Below, piece after piece: positions 35,581 through 43,694 of a stretch of 64,000 nucleotides of DNA. The position numbers and the translations under genes are program-made. Below the pieces are notes generated by a model, which ran no database searches, was not told the DNA's origin, and saw only the letters and a program-made list of their open reading frames with translations. The first letter of the stretch is position 1. Each line of letters starts with the position of its first letter. Origin of the DNA: an uncultured Cohaesibacter sp. (GTDB lineage: Bacteria > Pseudomonadota > Alphaproteobacteria > Rhizobiales > Cohaesibacteraceae); contig NZ_OY762905.1 in NCBI RefSeq assembly GCF_963666525.1, positions 3,513,501 through 3,577,500 of the forward strand. Reading direction: 5' to 3'.

Positions 35581-36373
35581 ATGCAGGATCTGGATTGGCG
35601 GAGTCCGGGGGCTTATCAATACACCACTCGTCTCGATGCTGCCGGTTTCGCATGGGAATATCTTCGTCGCAATGACGCATATCGGCGCGATTGGCAGTTG
35701 CACACCGAAGCTCCCGTTTCGAAAGACAGTCAGAACGCCTTTCCTGAACATTGGGGGTTATTGTTTCCCGCAAGACCCGGACATTTCATCGGACAAACAA
35801 CTTCTGTTTTGGTCTCCGCGCATGCTGCCGCAATCCGTGGCGCTTGTGCCTGTGCAAGTTGAAGGGGGGAATGGTCAGACGGTTTTCGAACTGGCAAAAC
35901 TCAAGGACGTGAAGATGAAGCTGGTCGGGGACACCTGTCATGGCATTTGGCGTGTCGCTGGCACGGAACATCATTTCTCCGTTTCTTGCAGGGAAGCAAG
36001 CAAAGCTCGCCTTTACGCATTCTATCTGCCACTCGACAGATACCTAGAGCTTCGCATCCATGCAGCGAGGCGCTTTTGGCGCTCTCTCAATAACCGCCCA
36101 TCGGGTCCAGATTATCGGCTCATGCCCGATCAAATGAGACAATGGCACACGCTCTCTTTGCGATCACTTGATGGACGACGAAAAGGGGCCAGCTATAGAA
36201 AGCTGGCTGAACAGCTACTGGCATTCCGGGGGCGCAAGGAGGACTTTGAAGTCGACCCGCGCAAGAACAGGGCGCGCCGACTGGTGGCTCACGGCAAGAG
36301 AATGATGCTTGGAGATTACCGGCAGCTTCTTCACTATCCGATCAAACCGGCTCCAAACAGCAAAGGCGAATAG
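35581..36373 (+). pseudogene. DUF6499/DUF2285 protein with one frameshift
   Basis: The first part (MQDLDWRSPGAYQYTTRLDA, AGFAWEYLRRNDAYRRDW) is the DUF6499 domain, and the later part (CFPQDPDISSDKQLLFWSPR to RRLVAHGKRMMLGDYRQLL) is the DUF2285 region. They lie in different frames. The shift is near 35762, in TTATTGTTTCCC: removing one T restores PEHWGLCFPQDPD as in relatives. In Tn4371-like ICEs of alphaproteobacteria this gene is intact and stands before repA. It may be a true mutation or a sequencing error; the gene looks otherwise well kept. Confidence 0.75.
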
Positions 36374-36388
36374 CTAGAGCGAATGTCT

Positions 36389-36676
36389 TCACCGGTTCCG
36401 GTGTGTTCCGGCTGCCTGTGTCAGGATGGTCTTGTATCCGGTCTTCGAGAGCCATTGGGCTCGATCCAAATGGCTTTTCCAGCAGCGATAGCTTCGCTCG
36501 TTTTCATCAGCAGCATCGCGGTGAAGGACTATTCTGGCGACCTCTTGCCAATTGGCTCCTGCTTTCTCAGCATCAAGCAGACGCAGATAGGTCACGAAAT
36601 GCTGCTCGTCATAGGGAGTGACACGATCATCTCTTGGAGCTTCGTCAGCAACATCGGGATCGATTGGTGTATGCAT
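36389..36676 (-). CDS. Short DUF2285-domain protein
   Basis: A 95-residue protein whose core DPDVADEAPRDDRVTPYDEQ, HFVTYLRLLDAEKAGANWQE and VARIVLHRDAADENERSYRC matches the short DUF2285 proteins found beside repA in these ICEs. The role is unknown; DNA binding has been suggested for the family. ATG 36676 has GGAAGGGGAAG upstream, better than the longer frame from 36727. It is convergent with the frameshifted DUF6499/DUF2285 gene. Confidence 0.75.
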   Translation of the reverse strand: MHTPIDPDVADEAPRDDRVTPYDEQHFVTYLRLLDAEKAGANWQEVARIVLHRDAADENERSYRCWKSHLDRAQWLSKTGYKTILTQAAGTHRNR

Positions 36677-36757
36677 CAGCTTCCCCTTCCATTCAGAGGA
36701 GGCGTGGCTTGCGGTGCGCCCCCGCAATAGCCTCTCTGACCCTGGTGATCGGGGAGT

Positions 36758-36890
36758 TCGAAACCGTGACTAGACGGCCCCGTGGCCTTTAGGCGGGAAG
36801 CCCTGGACATACGCCACAGGCTCCCCGACCGTAAGGTCAAGGAGTGTGATGTCGTATCGGTCGACATCAACCTCTAGTCAGGGGTTTCGA
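36758..36890 (+). ncRNA. Candidate structured RNA with a closed multi-hairpin fold
   Basis: A two-part closing helix joins the ends: TCGAAACC (36758-36765) with GGTTTCGA (36883-36890), and TGACTAGA (36767-36774) with TCTAGTCA (36873-36880). Inside stand four hairpins: GGCC/GGCC (36776-36787); a long stem from GGG 36795 to CCC 36825 with inner AGCC/GGCT and TGG/CCA; GACC-GTAA-GGTC (36827-36838), whose loop is GNRA on this strand; and TGATGTCG/CGACATCA (36847-36869). A terminator-like hairpin follows. I cannot name the family. It lies between the DUF2285 gene and the helix-turn-helix gene in front of repA. A DNA-level role (cruciform, replication origin) is the main alternative. Confidence 0.55.
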
Positions 36891-36896
36891 CGCCCC

Positions 36897-36917
36897 GGAG
36901 CAGCGCGTCTCTGCTCC
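36897..36917 (+). terminator. Hairpin after the RNA candidate
   Basis: GGAGCAG (36897-36903) and CTGCTCC (36911-36917) form a 7-base stem with a 7-base loop, followed by ATCTTCTTTCCTATC. It would end a plus-strand transcript covering 36758-36890. The bases GGGG 36881-36884 can also pair with CCCC 36893-36896, competing with the closing helix. Confidence 0.5.
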
Positions 36918-37142
36918 ATCTTCTTTCCTATCTCAATCACTCGAAGATGTCTTGTGATTTGCTTGCCCGATACTTTGTCCGTTTGAAAACTCTCCGGTTT
37001 TCCACTTTGAGCCTATGTGTATGGGGTGCCGCAATTAGAGCGTCTCAAATGCGGCACGCTACAGAGCGCGTTGCTCTCGCCATGCTTCTCCATGGCTCGC
37101 TGTCCTCCGATAGCGGCACCTTTGAACATATGGAGATATGCC

Positions 37143-37412
37143 ATGGTCAAGCTTGATCCCGATATGCCCTCACGCCTGCTGCGAACGCAGGAAGCCGCTC
37201 ACTTTTTAGGGCTCTCTCTCAGAACCCTCGAAAAGCATCGCACCTACGGCACCGGACCGACCTACCGAAAGATTGGCGGCCGCGTGGTCTACTCGGTTGA
37301 AGATCTGCAAGCCTGGACGGAGCAGGGCGCTCGCAGATCCACCAGTGAACAGACTTCGAGAAAGGTTTTTCCCGCTCGTCCACTGACTGCTGAAGAGCGG
37401 GGGAAGCTTTGA
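37143..37412 (+). CDS. Helix-turn-helix protein (AlpA/MerR-like) before repA
   Basis: An 89-residue DNA-binding protein: RLLRTQEAAHFLGLSLRTLEKHRTYGTGPTYRKIGGRVVYSVEDLQAW is the HTH_17 excisionase-like domain, followed by a basic tail. In this ICE family such a gene directly precedes repA and probably regulates replication or excision. The stop codon touches the repA start (37412/37413), so the two are translated together. Confidence 0.85.
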   Translation: MVKLDPDMPSRLLRTQEAAHFLGLSLRTLEKHRTYGTGPTYRKIGGRVVYSVEDLQAWTEQGARRSTSEQTSRKVFPARPLTAEERGKL

Positions 37413-38516
37413 ATGACTGCGCAAAGAACGGATCATTCCGATCAACATGGAGAACGTGGCCAGCTCTCCCCTTTTGTCATCTCGTCCAGCAGCCCCTACT
37501 TGCGCGATCAGCGGGATCTCATGGAGCGGCCCTTCTTTTCTCTGGCAAAGAGCCCACGTCTGAAGCCGATCTGCTACAAGCAGGCCGACATCGAGATCCA
37601 GGTCTTCGGAATGCCGGACCACGGCATGGCGACAATATGGGATGCAGACATCCTGATCTGGGCCGCCAGTCAGATTGTCGCCGCTGAAAATGCCGGGGAG
37701 CACAGCTCGCGGCTGCTGCATTTCAAACCCTATCAATTGTTGCGTGGCATTGGACGTCAAACGGGGAACCGGCAATATTGTCTATTGAGGGCTTCTTTGG
37801 CGCGGCTGCAGTCAACTGTCATTGCCACCACCATCCGCAATGGGACCCGTTGGCGCTGTCGCCAATTCTCATGGATCAATGAGTGGGAAGAGCGGACCAC
37901 TATCAATGGTCGCGTTGAGGGCATGGAATTTGTCCTGCCGGAATGGTTCTACAATGGGGTCATGGACCGCTCTTTGGTGCTCTCGATCGATCCTGCCTAT
38001 TTCCGGCTGAAGGGAGGGATAGAGCGCTGGCTCTATCGCATCGCTCGCAAGCATGTGGGGCATCAGCAAAACGGCTGGCACTTTGATATTGCCCATCTGC
38101 ACCGAAAGTCTGGAAGCCTTGCACGTGTTTCCGATTTTGCTCTGGCCATTCGCAGGATCGCAAGACAGCAACCATTACCTGGCTATCGGCTCGGGCTCGG
38201 TGCGCTCAACGGTCGGGAGAGGCTCTGGATCCTTCCCGTCATTTCGCGCACAGGCACTGTAGACAAGGCTGTGGATGCTTCAGTAGACCTTATCGGCACA
38301 TCACACGCAGAGACTATCGGCACATCAGACGCAACCCTATCGGCACATCACACGCACGAACAGGCTGCAAGCGCTTGTTTCAATGATGGAAACACCGACC
38401 GTAACTTATCTAACAGTGAATCTAACAGCTTTTCTTCTGCTTCAGAGGCGAGTGGATATCTGAAAAAGAGTGCCGCTTCTATGCCGCCGGCAGGTGCGCG
38501 GAGGACATTGCCATGA
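37413..38516 (+). CDS. repA: RepA-like replication initiator
   Basis: A 367-residue protein of the RPA/RepA family found on IncP-like plasmids and Tn4371-type ICEs: LSPFVISSSSPYLRDQRDLM, ERPFFSLAKSPRLKPICYKQ, DADILIWAASQIV, then LLRGIGRQTGNRQYCLLRAS and AYFRLKGGIERWLYRIARKH. It should start autonomous replication of the excised circle. The last 80 residues are low in conservation and their DNA holds three iterons (38291-38356). The gene overlaps DUF2840 by 4 bases; the parA gene often found between them is absent. Confidence 0.85.
   Translation: MTAQRTDHSDQHGERGQLSPFVISSSSPYLRDQRDLMERPFFSLAKSPRLKPICYKQADIEIQVFGMPDHGMATIWDADILIWAASQIVAAENAGEHSSRLLHFKPYQLLRGIGRQTGNRQYCLLRASLARLQSTVIATTIRNGTRWRCRQFSWINEWEERTTINGRVEGMEFVLPEWFYNGVMDRSLVLSIDPAYFRLKGGIERWLYRIARKHVGHQQNGWHFDIAHLHRKSGSLARVSDFALAIRRIARQQPLPGYRLGLGALNGRERLWILPVISRTGTVDKAVDASVDLIGTSHAETIGTSDATLSAHHTHEQAASACFNDGNTDRNLSNSESNSFSSASEASGYLKKSAASMPPAGARRTLP
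38291..38356 (+). repeat. Three 19-bp iterons inside repA
   Basis: The unit TATCGGCACATCACACGCA stands at 38291-38309 and 38338-38356, with one changed base at 38315-38333. The spacings are 24 and 23 bases, so the third copy is read in another codon frame (LIGTSHA, TIGTSDA, but LSAHHTH). The repeat is thus conserved as DNA, as expected for a RepA-binding replication origin. Confidence 0.7.
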
Positions 38517-39001
38517 CAGAGGCGATGTCAAAGGATGCGTCATTTCTCACGCTGGTTGATCTGACGTTCGAGAAGAACAGGATCGAGCATTGGATCCGCT
38601 TTGGGCACAAGAGCTATGAAAAGATCCTAGACCCACACCGCAGCATCGTTGGTTTCAAACCGGGCGCCGTCTTTGCTTTTGTCCGCTGGGCCTCAAACGG
38701 CTATGGCACGCAAGTTTCTCGCATCGACATCATCAAGGCCGTAGGCAAAGGAGATGCCTGTCAGAGCGTGCCCTGCATCCGTCCTGGCGGCATCATTCTT
38801 CTGCAGCTGGACGGATGGGCGAAGGTGCAGCGTGCCTTGATCGCGATCGACAGGGTGGAAGCAATCGGCATTAATCCGGCTGATACATCGCCGGATCACT
38901 GGCGGCAGGTCCATAACCGACTGAAAGCGGGGGAGTATCCTGATGGCTACTCAATCGAGCGTCATGCGGCTTGGCTCGCACGGCAAAGGATTGCACCATG
39001 A
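38513..39001 (+). CDS. DUF2840 protein
   Basis: A 162-residue protein of the DUF2840 family: LTLVDLTFEKNRIEHWIRFG, PGAVFAFVRWASNGYGTQVS, RIDIIKAVGKGDACQSVPCIRPGGIILLQL. Its role is unknown, but it is a constant member of the repA-traF segment in these ICEs. It overlaps repA (4 bases) and traF (ATGA) and is therefore part of one transfer operon. Confidence 0.85.
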   Translation: MTEAMSKDASFLTLVDLTFEKNRIEHWIRFGHKSYEKILDPHRSIVGFKPGAVFAFVRWASNGYGTQVSRIDIIKAVGKGDACQSVPCIRPGGIILLQLDGWAKVQRALIAIDRVEAIGINPADTSPDHWRQVHNRLKAGEYPDGYSIERHAAWLARQRIAP

Positions 39002-39543
39002 TGCGCTTTGCTTATGTAGTCATTGCCTTTGCCGCAGCCTCGATTGTCGGCTCATCATTCTTCTTCCCACCACCGCTGAAACTAGTCTGGAATGTCTCGG
39101 CCAGCGCACCTGTTGGGCTCTATCTCCTCAGGGAACCTGTCGGGCTCGAGGTCGCCGATCTCGTTGCCGTTAGGCTGCCAGAGAGGTGGCAGACCTTTGT
39201 CGTTGAACGCGGCTATATCGGCAATGGCGCGCCTCTGTTGAAACGCATTGTGGGGCTGCCGGGTCAAATGGTTTGCCGTATCAACGGCTTCATAACTGTC
39301 GATGAAGTGACAATGGGCCATGCCCGTGAAGCCGATCATGTGAGCCGACTCCTTCCGACATGGCATGGATGCCAGACGATCGATCAGGATGAAATCTTTC
39401 TGATGAATTGGCAGGTCGATGACAGTCTTGATGGTCGCTATTTCGGTCCCGTGCATGCAAACTTCATCATCGGTCTTGCGCGACCGCTTTGGACCGACGA
39501 AACGGGCGACGGCCATTTCGAGTGGCGGGCTCCAACACAATGA
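38998..39543 (+). CDS. traF: TraF-like S26 signal peptidase
   Basis: A 181-residue membrane-anchored peptidase of family S26. In IncP systems TraF cuts and cyclises the TrbC pilin. One N-terminal helix (FAYVVIAFAAASIVGSSFFF) precedes SASAPVGLYLL, with the catalytic Ser in the SxPxGLY motif, and LLKRIVGLPG with the catalytic Lys. ATG 38998 overlaps the DUF2840 stop, which supports this start over the upstream TTG-type extension. Its stop overlaps the next start in the same way. Confidence 0.9.
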   Translation: MMRFAYVVIAFAAASIVGSSFFFPPPLKLVWNVSASAPVGLYLLREPVGLEVADLVAVRLPERWQTFVVERGYIGNGAPLLKRIVGLPGQMVCRINGFITVDEVTMGHAREADHVSRLLPTWHGCQTIDQDEIFLMNWQVDDSLDGRYFGPVHANFIIGLARPLWTDETGDGHFEWRAPTQ

Positions 39544-40073
39544 GTGTTCCTAACCTCATCTGTTCCGGGAAACATCGCGTAGGCTTGATATGCAGCGGCT
39601 TCATGTTTCTTGCGGCGAGTTTCTCACCTCTGGCATCAGCTTGTGCTGGGGAGGTGATTGCCGCTTCTTATGCTGTTCATATTGCTGAGGCTGCGCGACA
39701 CTTCTCCTTTCCGGAAGATTGGATCAAGGCAATCCTTCAGCAAGAAAGTGGAGGCAAGGAAGATGTTGTCTCCCCCAAAGGCGCCATGGGACTGATGCAG
39801 CTCATGCCTGACACCTGGGCCGACATGAAGCTCCGCTTTGACCTTGGCGACGATCCCTTTGATCCGCGCGACAATGTCTTTGCTGGCACGGCTTATCTCA
39901 GTTTCCTTTGGGATCGCTATGGCACCATCGAAGCCATGCTGGTCGCGTACAATGCGGGACCAAAGCGTTACGAGGATGCACTTCAAAATAGGCGAAGTCT
40001 GCCTGCCGAGACGCAGTCCTATGTCGCAGATCTTGCACCCACGCTTCGAGACACGATCACATCCAGCCAATAG
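39540..40073 (+). CDS. Lytic transglycosylase (VirB1-like)
   Basis: A 177-residue exported enzyme that opens peptidoglycan for the conjugation machine. A signal peptide ending about ASACAG is followed by the SLT domain: FPEDWIKAILQQESGGKEDVVSPKGAMGLMQLMPDTW, with catalytic Glu in QQESGG, and AGTAYLSFLWDRYGTIEAMLVAYNAGPKRY. ATG 39540 overlaps the traF stop (ATGA). It is the last gene of the repA-traF segment before the relaxase. Confidence 0.92.
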   Translation: MSVPNLICSGKHRVGLICSGFMFLAASFSPLASACAGEVIAASYAVHIAEAARHFSFPEDWIKAILQQESGGKEDVVSPKGAMGLMQLMPDTWADMKLRFDLGDDPFDPRDNVFAGTAYLSFLWDRYGTIEAMLVAYNAGPKRYEDALQNRRSLPAETQSYVADLAPTLRDTITSSQ

Positions 40074-40252
40074 CAGTTCGTCAGCGATTGGCGTGATGCA
40101 GAGCTGTTCGTCGGTCAAAGAGGACGGAATGACCAGTTCGGAAAAGCGGACTTGGAGCCATCAGCCAAAGGGCTCTTTGTCTTTGAAGCTCTTGCAGATT
40201 GAGAAGGCGAGGAAAGCGAAAATCTCTGAGGGAAGGGGAGGGCAAGATAAAG

Positions 40253-40398
40253 GAAACCGGCACTCCCAAGAGGCGGTTTCTTAAATTCTTGTTGTCTGCA
40301 CGTCGGTTAGCGGCAGCCTTGCGGCACCCCGTTTTATGCGGATTGGTGCCACTGGCTTTTTTAAGTCTCTGAATTGTTGGGAATCTTGATGGCACCAA
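40253..40398 (+). other. Candidate origin of transfer / operator region before the relaxase
   Basis: The 332-base gap before the relaxase holds several inverted repeats: GAAACCG (40253-40259) with CGGTTTC (40274-40280), perhaps a terminator; GGCACC (40323-40328) with GGTGCC (40345-40350); and TTGGTGCCA (40343-40351) with TGGCACCAA (40390-40398). oriT is often just upstream of the relaxase gene, so this is the best place for it here. The nick site cannot be read off. Confidence 0.35.
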
Positions 40399-40429
40399 CG
40401 GGCCGTTGAGCAAAGATCGGGAGCAGACC

Positions 40430-42460
40430 ATGGCAATTGACGATGAAAGGAGCTTTAGGCCAAAAGCGGGTTCTGTACGCTCCGATATTCCAAGGCTTGG
40501 CAAGGCGAAGAGCTTTCTTACAGCGGCGAAGAAGATCGCTCGCCAAAATGGCAACCGCCCATCAAAGTCGGCCTTGCTTTCGGGGGCTGCGAAAATCAGA
40601 GGTAGTCCGAGAGGTCGACAGATTGGCTCTGGCGTCAAGCGGGGCAGAGGAGCCACTTTTACCAGGTCGCGCTCGCTATCCGGTGGTTGGCGATACAGTC
40701 AATCCGGAATGCGCCGCGTCATCGTCAAGGCGCGCTATGTGCGAGAGGCCGGTCGGAATGGGCGAGGGGTCGCGCATCTGCGCTATATTCAGCGTGATGG
40801 CACGGCGCGCGATGGCGAACGTGGTCAGCTATATTCCGCAGAAGAGGATCAGTGTGACGGCGGAACATTTCTGGAACGAGGTCGCGAGGACCGCCATCAG
40901 TTTCGCTTGATTGTATCTCCAGAGGATGGAGCTGAACTCTCTGACTTGACCGGTTACACCCGTGACCTCATGGGCCGCATCGAGGAAGATCTCGGAACAA
41001 GTTTGGACTGGGTGGCGGTCAACCATCACAATACCGGCCATCCCCATGTGCATGTTATCATTCGAGGGGCGGATGAACTGGGCGAGAATCTGGTGATCAA
41101 TGGTGACTATCTCGCTCATGGCATACGCGAACGGGCAAGCGAGCTGGCGACGCTGGAATTGGGGCCCGTCTCAGAGCTTAAACAACGCCACAGGATCGCT
41201 CGTGAGATCGATCAAGACCGCTTCACCCGGATTGATCGAGCATTGATTGATAATACGACCAACAATCTTGTCGATCTGCGGCATGGCGATGATGAGGCGA
41301 CAAACAAGATTGATCGGAGCCATCGGCTACGCCGCCTCGCAAAACTCGCAAGGATGGGCCTGGCCAAAGAGCTGGACCCTTCCGTCTGGGAGTTAACGCC
41401 AGACCTCGAGGCAACATTGCGGGAGATTGGGGAAAGAGGGGATATCATCCGCACGATGCAAAAGGCGCTGAAGGCTGAGGGCCTGGTCAGGGACCCTTTG
41501 GCTCTCGAAATCCATGACGCCTCCACCCCAAAGCGGATCGTTGGGCGCATCCTCGACAAATATCTGAATGATGAACTTGGCGACAGGATCTGCCTTGTTA
41601 TCGATGCCATTGATGGCCACACGCATCATGTCTCTGGGATCAGTCCCGAGAGGATCGAAGATGCGCGGATTGGCAGTGTCATTGAGATAGGGCCCGCAGA
41701 AGCAGGTCTTCAAAGGTCGGACAGAACAATCGCGGCGCTCGCTGACAATGGCATCTTCCGACCCAGCATTCACTTGGAGCAATTGGGCAATGGCAGCAAT
41801 CATGAAACCTATATTGCTTCGCACGTCCGCAGATTGGAAGTCTTGCGGCGCGCTGGAATTGTTGAGCGCATCGACGCCGATCACTGGCGTATCCCTTCCG
41901 ACTTTGAGGAAAGCGTCTCAGCCTTCAACACAAACCGAAACCGCCAGACCACGATCCGTATCCTCTCGAATTTTGATCTCGAAACGCAGATCGGATCTGA
42001 TGGGGCAACCTGGCTTGATAGACACTTGCTGGCGACGGACGCAGGAGACCTATCCCCGTCGGGGTTTGGCAATGAAGTGCGTGACGCCATGGTGGCCCGC
42101 CGGGAACATTTGATCGAGCAGGGGGATGCCACGCGTCAGCGCAATGGGCGCATTCTTTACCGGCGCAATCTCCTGACCGTCCTGCAAGACAGAGAAGTGG
42201 GCCGTGTCGGTGCCGAGCTGTCTGCAAGCCGCGGATTACCATTCAGGCATACCCGCGATGGAGAGACTGTCAAAGGAACCTTCAAGGCTACCCGACAGCT
42301 CGCAAGTGGGAAATTCGCCCTGATTGAGAAGGCCCATGAATTCACGCTTGTTCCCTGGCGCCCCGTTATGGATCGGCAATTGGATCGGGAGGTGTATGGC
42401 CAGATGCGTGGGGGATCTGTTTCCTGGCAGTTCGGTCGGCAAAAGGGGCTGGGTATTTGA
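40430..42460 (+). CDS. VirD2-like relaxase (DUF3363, RlxS type)
   Basis: A 676-residue HUH relaxase that nicks oriT and leads the strand into the recipient. The metal-binding motif is HNTGHPHVHVIIRG. The N-terminus shows RVIVKARYVREAGRNGRG with HLRYIQRDGTARDGERGQLY, where the catalytic Tyr may lie; the DUF3363 region makes up the C-terminal half. ATG 40430 is used because GGGAG lies 7 bases before it; a TTG at 40406 is the alternative. A perfect hairpin ends the gene. Confidence 0.92.
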   Translation: MAIDDERSFRPKAGSVRSDIPRLGKAKSFLTAAKKIARQNGNRPSKSALLSGAAKIRGSPRGRQIGSGVKRGRGATFTRSRSLSGGWRYSQSGMRRVIVKARYVREAGRNGRGVAHLRYIQRDGTARDGERGQLYSAEEDQCDGGTFLERGREDRHQFRLIVSPEDGAELSDLTGYTRDLMGRIEEDLGTSLDWVAVNHHNTGHPHVHVIIRGADELGENLVINGDYLAHGIRERASELATLELGPVSELKQRHRIAREIDQDRFTRIDRALIDNTTNNLVDLRHGDDEATNKIDRSHRLRRLAKLARMGLAKELDPSVWELTPDLEATLREIGERGDIIRTMQKALKAEGLVRDPLALEIHDASTPKRIVGRILDKYLNDELGDRICLVIDAIDGHTHHVSGISPERIEDARIGSVIEIGPAEAGLQRSDRTIAALADNGIFRPSIHLEQLGNGSNHETYIASHVRRLEVLRRAGIVERIDADHWRIPSDFEESVSAFNTNRNRQTTIRILSNFDLETQIGSDGATWLDRHLLATDAGDLSPSGFGNEVRDAMVARREHLIEQGDATRQRNGRILYRRNLLTVLQDREVGRVGAELSASRGLPFRHTRDGETVKGTFKATRQLASGKFALIEKAHEFTLVPWRPVMDRQLDREVYGQMRGGSVSWQFGRQKGLGI

Positions 42461-42475
42461 TCCGGACCGCTTCAA

Positions 42476-42497
42476 CCGGAGGCTCAGGAGCCTCCGG
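42476..42497 (+). terminator. Hairpin after the relaxase gene
   Basis: CCGGAGGCTC (42476-42485) and GAGCCTCCGG (42488-42497) are perfectly complementary, 15 bases after the relaxase stop. It lies between two convergent genes and could serve both. Confidence 0.6.
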
Positions 42498-42554
42498 CCT
42501 TGTCTCTCATCATCACCGATTGGTCCTCTGGCAGATGATGAAAGCCATGTTGGA

Positions 42555-43160
42555 TCACCACATCCGATCAGCAAGAGCGAGCTCTTCCTTACCGATTGCG
42601 GTTGCGTAAATCGCTGTCGTATTCATGGATGCATGTCCCATCCATTTTTTCAGCATATGAAGCTGAATACCGGAACGGATAGCATGAATGCCGTACCCGT
42701 GCCGTAGTCCTTTGGGGCTTGCCTGCATGCCGACAATGCCGGCGTCATCCATCACCCGTTTGACCCAGCGATAGGCCGTTGTTCTGGCCAGAGGTCTGCC
42801 ATTGTGGGACCACAGGAATTTCGTGTGAGCATGAACCATATTCTTCTGAATGGTTCTGATGCCATGCACGCATTCAAGTGACTCGACAAGAGCTGGAGGA
42901 ATGGGGACTTCCCGCATCACATGTCTGTTTCGTTTTTTGAGGCACCGGACAGAAATCAGCCGTGAATCCAATTGTACAGCTGCTACCGTCAATTCTCGTG
43001 CTTCGGTGAGACGAATGCCTGTATAAAGCAGGGTCAGGCAGAAGGATCGGATATCACAATCGCTTTGGCTGGCTGCCTCGATAAATCGATCCCTCTCTTC
43101 GGGGTTAATATAAAGGCGGTTGTTGTATTGGTCATACAGCCGCATACCATTTTCTATCAT
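42555..43160 (-). CDS. Short tyrosine recombinase (FimB/FimE-sized)
   Basis: A 201-residue recombinase made of little more than the catalytic domain. Active residues are visible in LYTGIRLTEARELTV (Arg), SPKGLRHGYGIHAIRSG (H-x-x-R; here RHGYG), LKKWMGHASMNTTAIYATA (His, Tyr). It lacks the usual N-terminal core-binding domain, like FimB and FimE that flip the fimS promoter. The start at 43160 has AGGT upstream. Recombinases occur at this place in related ICEs. The upstream DNA is unusually rich in palindromes. Confidence 0.85.
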   Translation of the reverse strand: MIENGMRLYDQYNNRLYINPEERDRFIEAASQSDCDIRSFCLTLLYTGIRLTEARELTVAAVQLDSRLISVRCLKKRNRHVMREVPIPPALVESLECVHGIRTIQKNMVHAHTKFLWSHNGRPLARTTAYRWVKRVMDDAGIVGMQASPKGLRHGYGIHAIRSGIQLHMLKKWMGHASMNTTAIYATAIGKEELALADRMW

Positions 43161-43207
43161 TTATTACCTGTGGGGCTTTCTCTTGCCAATGATGGCACTG
43201 GTTTCTC

Positions 43208-43424
43208 GTAATACTGTTACTCGAAAATCCGCCCTGGTCCGCGTGGCTGCGGCGATTACTTTTTCTGTGAAACAGTATTACTAATTCTGAGTTTTACAAA
43301 TTAATACGTAGAGTTACTACTTGCCATAAGTAGTAAAAACAGATATCTGAAATCTACGCCTGTTGCTAAGGTGATATAGAATAAGGCTTTTTCGCCGCTG
43401 AAACAAAATTAGTAATTTTGTTTC
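43208..43424. repeat. Palindrome cluster upstream of the short recombinase
   Basis: Within an AT-rich 220 bases lie: GTAATACTGTT (43208-43218) with its exact inverse AACAGTATTAC (43271-43281), 52 bases apart; TTACTACTT (43314-43322) with AAGTAGTAA (43328-43336); and GAAACAAAATT (43400-43410) with AATTTTGTTTC (43414-43424). They could be recombinase sites, an invertible segment or operators. The rest of 43161-43694 holds no gene. Confidence 0.5.
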
Positions 43425-43694
43425 ATGTAATAGTTTGAACTTAATGGGGTGAGCTGACGATTAGATTGAGTATTTCCTGTCTTTTCGTGCCCTATTTGCT
43501 GCTGTTTTGGGTGGTGATGTACGCGATTTTATTTTATTCGCGACTATCCAAATAGAATTGTTTGCACCGATCCTTCCTTTCTTGCCGATTTAAGTCATAC
43601 GGTGAGGGACGAAGGGTCTTCCTCTAACACTCTGGACGGACGTGACTTTTGTTCGCCTTTGCCTTTTAGCGAAGGCTGAAACCAGCGAGGGGAC

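Noticed and set aside
36947-37142. Upstream extension of the helix-turn-helix gene before repA
   Set aside because: The frame is open, but ATG 37143 gives the normal start of the domain, and the extension looks like leader sequence.
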